Shown here: piece after piece, positions 61,622 to 64,000 of the stretch
Position numbering within the stretch: the stretch's first letter is position 1
Layout of the letters: each line of letters opens with the position of its first letter
The notes under the pieces: generated by a model
Seen by the model: only the letters and a program-made list of their open reading frames with translations
Told to the model about the DNA's origin: nothing
The model's database searches: none
Program-made: the position numbers and the translations under genes
Assembly (NCBI GenBank): GCA_017354895.1
Contig: CP071495.1
Coordinates: forward strand, 3,207,001 to 3,271,000
Length of the DNA stretch: 64,000 bases
Direction of reading: 5' to 3'
DNA from: Podospora comata
Taxonomy: Eukaryota > Ascomycota > Sordariomycetes > Sordariales > Podosporaceae

Positions 61622-64000
61622 ATGGAAGACCGATCTTCGACCCCATCGCAGTCCACCTCCGCCGACGTCAAGTCGCCTACCCAGAGGCCTCTGTACAGCA
61701 GCAAGCTCGGCGACCAAAGGAAAGAGGTGACCCCTTCTGGCCAGACTGCTAGGTGAGACACGAGTCCCTTCTCCTCCCCCCTCCCCCCTCCCCCCATGCC
61801 ATGCCCTGCCCTGCCCTGCCATCCCCAGCTTTTTTTTTCAAGCCTCACCTTGCCCACCAACAAGAGACCCCATGGTCCACTTTTGACTACACCCCATTGC
61901 GTCGGCTCTCTACTCTATCCCTTTTCCCATTCTCTTTCCATTCTTCGCGGATCAACCCGCATCGTGCCTCTCTGATGGTTCGCACCTGTAAGCGACTGAC
62001 TGACTGACGGTCGACCACCGCACAGACAAACTCCTCCTGTCACAAAGGCCTGGACCCCAGCGTCGAGAAATCCGGTTACCGGTCGATCGCAACCACCTCA
62101 GGCCGGCTTCAACTCACAGAACAGGCAGTCTGTGACCAACTCCCTCCGTGAGGTCAGTCAAACTTTACCACATTTCCCCGTATCCACCCTCCGCCTGCGG
62201 GCGCCTCCGAGAGCCTGATTTAGCTTTTGCAGCTGCCACAGCAACTGGTGCAGACGCACGCCGTCTCTCCGCTTACCCCCAACTCAATCGTGTACAGAAG
62301 CTTACATCTGCCGCAGGGTCAGCGAGTGCGTGTTAGATACTCCCCAGGGGCCGAGTTTTCAGGCACCTGTTCGAATGACTTCGACCCGGGCAGCTTTCGA
62401 CTAACCAACGTGCTACAGAAGAAGCTCCCCAATTCGGCCGACCTTGCCAACGGGGCGAGACGAGATCAGACACAAATGATGGCCCAGAAGAAGGACGTCA
62501 TGGACGCTCGCGTTGTGCCTGGCAACGCCGGGAAGAATGATGGAAAGGGTGCTAATGGTAATCGAGGGACCACATGCATACACACTCTGCAAGGCCTTGA
62601 AACTGATCTTTTTCGCAGGCAATCGATCCGGTTTCAAGACAGATGCCTCCATTTCTAACTCGCGACTCGGTGCTGGTCGTGCTCTTCAACCCTGGACCCC
62701 ACCCCCTGACACCACAACTGACCTTAGCCTTGAAAGTTCCAAAGAAGATGTCCGCGGTTGGGATCAGTTCGCAACCCACGAGAGGATGTTTGGAAACAAG
62801 TCCACTTATGATGAGAGAATTTACACGACCGAGATCGACAGGAGCCACCCCAATTACGAGCAGAGAATCGCTCAGGCGGACAAGATTGCGCGCCAGATCG
62901 AAGGGGAGGCACCCAAGTTTGCCCATGTCGCCGAGGAGCGCATTATGGACTTTGGTGGCGGCGGTGATGGCAGGGATGAAGAGGAGAAGTACGTCAAGCA
63001 CACAGGCATAGCCGCCGGTGACAATTCCGAGCTGACCCCCTCCCAGATACAGCGGTGTTGCCCGCCAGGACTTCCCTCCGTTGAGCAGCAACCGTGAGAA
63101 TAAATACACCCCACCAGCTCGGCGGGCTCCTACTGGTCAGTCAACAGTCAAGGGTGCTCCAGTGGACCCTGCTATCATTTCATCGCAATTGAAGGGTGCC
63201 CCGGCTTCTACCCAGCCCACGCCCAAGGTCGAGGATGTCAAGTCGCCTGCCGCCACGCCCACACCAGCCCAACCGGCTGTGGACAAGGCGGCCGAGCCCA
63301 AGGCGGAAAGCAAAGCTTCTGAGAAAGCTCCAGAGACCAAGCCCGATGTATCCGCAGCCCCCGCCAAGGCAGACCCCAAGGAGACTGTCGCTGCTCGGTC
63401 CTCGACTGCCACGGCTCGTGTTGGCTTCCCAGGTGCAAGTAGGGCGGGCGGCCCAAGCGCTGCAAACAACGTCGAGCGAGAAGTACTCAATGCTTTCAAG
63501 CAATTTTCCATCAAGGAGAGGAAGCAGGCTGATGCTGCCCGGCACAGCAAGGCCAGAGTTGACAAGGAGGTCAAGTTGACCGAGTTGAAAAAGTTCTCCA
63601 AGGACTTCAAGCTGTCCACTCCCGTGCCGAAGGACTTGATCCCCATCATTGCCAAGGACCCCGTCAAGCAGCAGGAGATCCAGGAGAAGGCGATTCAAAA
63701 TGCGGCCGAGATTGCCAGGAAGAAACAAGAGGCTGCTGCCAAGGAGAAGGAGTCTGCGGCCGCCAAGGTCAACCAAGCCAAGACGCCAGCCGAGCAGTCG
63801 AATGCCTCGACGCCCGCCGCGACGACTGATTCTCGCGCCAGCTCTCGCCCTACGGTTCCCCAACACTCCAACTCATCCGGTGCCCCCGGTCGCCATCCCG
63901 GAGGTCGCGCCTCTTACCATAACAGCAATGGGATCCAGCCTCCCTATGGCCAGTACAACCGGAACGGCCGTGGTGCTCAGCTTCCTCCCGGCGCTCAGGC
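61622..64000 (+). CDS. PBP1: Ataxin-2/Pbp1 homologue (LSM + LsmAD), 5' part, cut by right edge
   Basis: Clear exons: 61622-61752, 62026-62152, an LSM exon ending 62557, 62619-62988, and 63047 to beyond the window. The LSM domain reads VRYSPGAEFSGTCSNDFDPG and FRLTNVLQKKLPNSADLANG; the LsmAD part has WDQFATHERMFGNKSTYDER and YEQRIAQADKIARQIEGE. After that comes a Pro/Ala/Lys-rich disordered region with a charged helical block (REVLNAFKQFSIKERKQADA). Ataxin-2/Pbp1 is an RNA-granule and poly(A)-binding-protein partner. The left edge of the LSM exon is unsure: acceptors before 62236, 62299 and 62317 are all possible; the last joins LRE to GQRVRVRY in phase. Intron 1 is 273 nt. Confidence 0.82.

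Noticed and set aside
61399-61863. 154-codon minus-strand frame at the PBP1 start
   Set aside because: Opposite to the PBP1 leader and first exon; Gly/Val/Arg-rich with no match.
1-64000. Transposons, virus-like elements, CRISPR arrays, or a secondary-metabolite cluster
   Set aside because: No terminal repeats, transposase, reverse transcriptase or integrase motifs, no spaced direct repeats with unique spacers, and no backbone biosynthetic enzyme. The Lcp-like gene alone is not a cluster.

Overview
The window is nuclear DNA of a filamentous ascomycete, most likely a Sordariomycete of the order Sordariales. The evidence is short introns (about 45-95 nt) with GTRNGT donors and CTRAY branch sites, strong C/G bias at third codon positions, separate divergently transcribed genes for the two ATP-citrate lyase subunits, and fungal-specific proteins such as Pep12, Cnl2/Nkp2, Rrg9 and a two-start Trm2. 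I see no transposon, virus-like element, RIP-type AT-rich block, CRISPR array, rRNA or convincing tRNA. Exon limits were worked out by hand from splice signals and reading phase.

Layout. 0-17 kb: a membrane-protein gene cut by the left edge, NDC1 (nuclear pore/spindle pole body), PEP12 (endosomal syntaxin), a COX18/OXA2-type mitochondrial insertase, ALG11 (N-glycan mannosyltransferase), TRM2 (tRNA m5U methyltransferase), a CENP-Q-like kinetochore protein with many AT-hooks, an ER thioredoxin-like membrane protein, and the kinetochore protein Cnl2/Nkp2. 17-22 kb: EAF3 (chromodomain-MRG protein), whose first intron is 1.44 kb and holds a separate same-strand ORF, then the mitoribosomal protein uL30m. 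23.9-30.1 kb: the head-to-head ACL1/ACL2 pair. 31-36 kb: a GPI-anchored GH72 glucanosyltransferase and a ubiquitin-like/WLM metalloprotease. 37-48 kb: a WDR62/MABP1-like WD40 protein, RRG9, an Lcp/DUF2236 oxygenase-like membrane protein and calcipressin. 49-59 kb: mitochondrial Phe-tRNA synthetase, ARG1 with a 14-nt exon, a DIC1-like mitochondrial carrier, RPB3 and mitochondrial GrpE (MGE1). 61.6-64 kb: the 5' part of an ataxin-2/PBP1 homologue, cut by the right edge.

The genes are mostly housekeeping. Several are mitochondrial (COX18, TRM2 long form, uL30m, RRG9, mtPheRS, DIC1, MGE1). ACL1 and ACL2 together make cytosolic acetyl-CoA. CENP-Q and Nkp2 are both inner-kinetochore subunits and lie about 2.3 kb apart. 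The most unusual structure is the EAF3 locus: the nested ORF ends at a donor-like GTATGT in the same phase as the EAF3 MRG exon. The locus could therefore encode either a gene inside an intron, or an MRG protein in which the chromodomain is replaced by an unrelated N-terminus. I cannot decide between these from the sequence alone.
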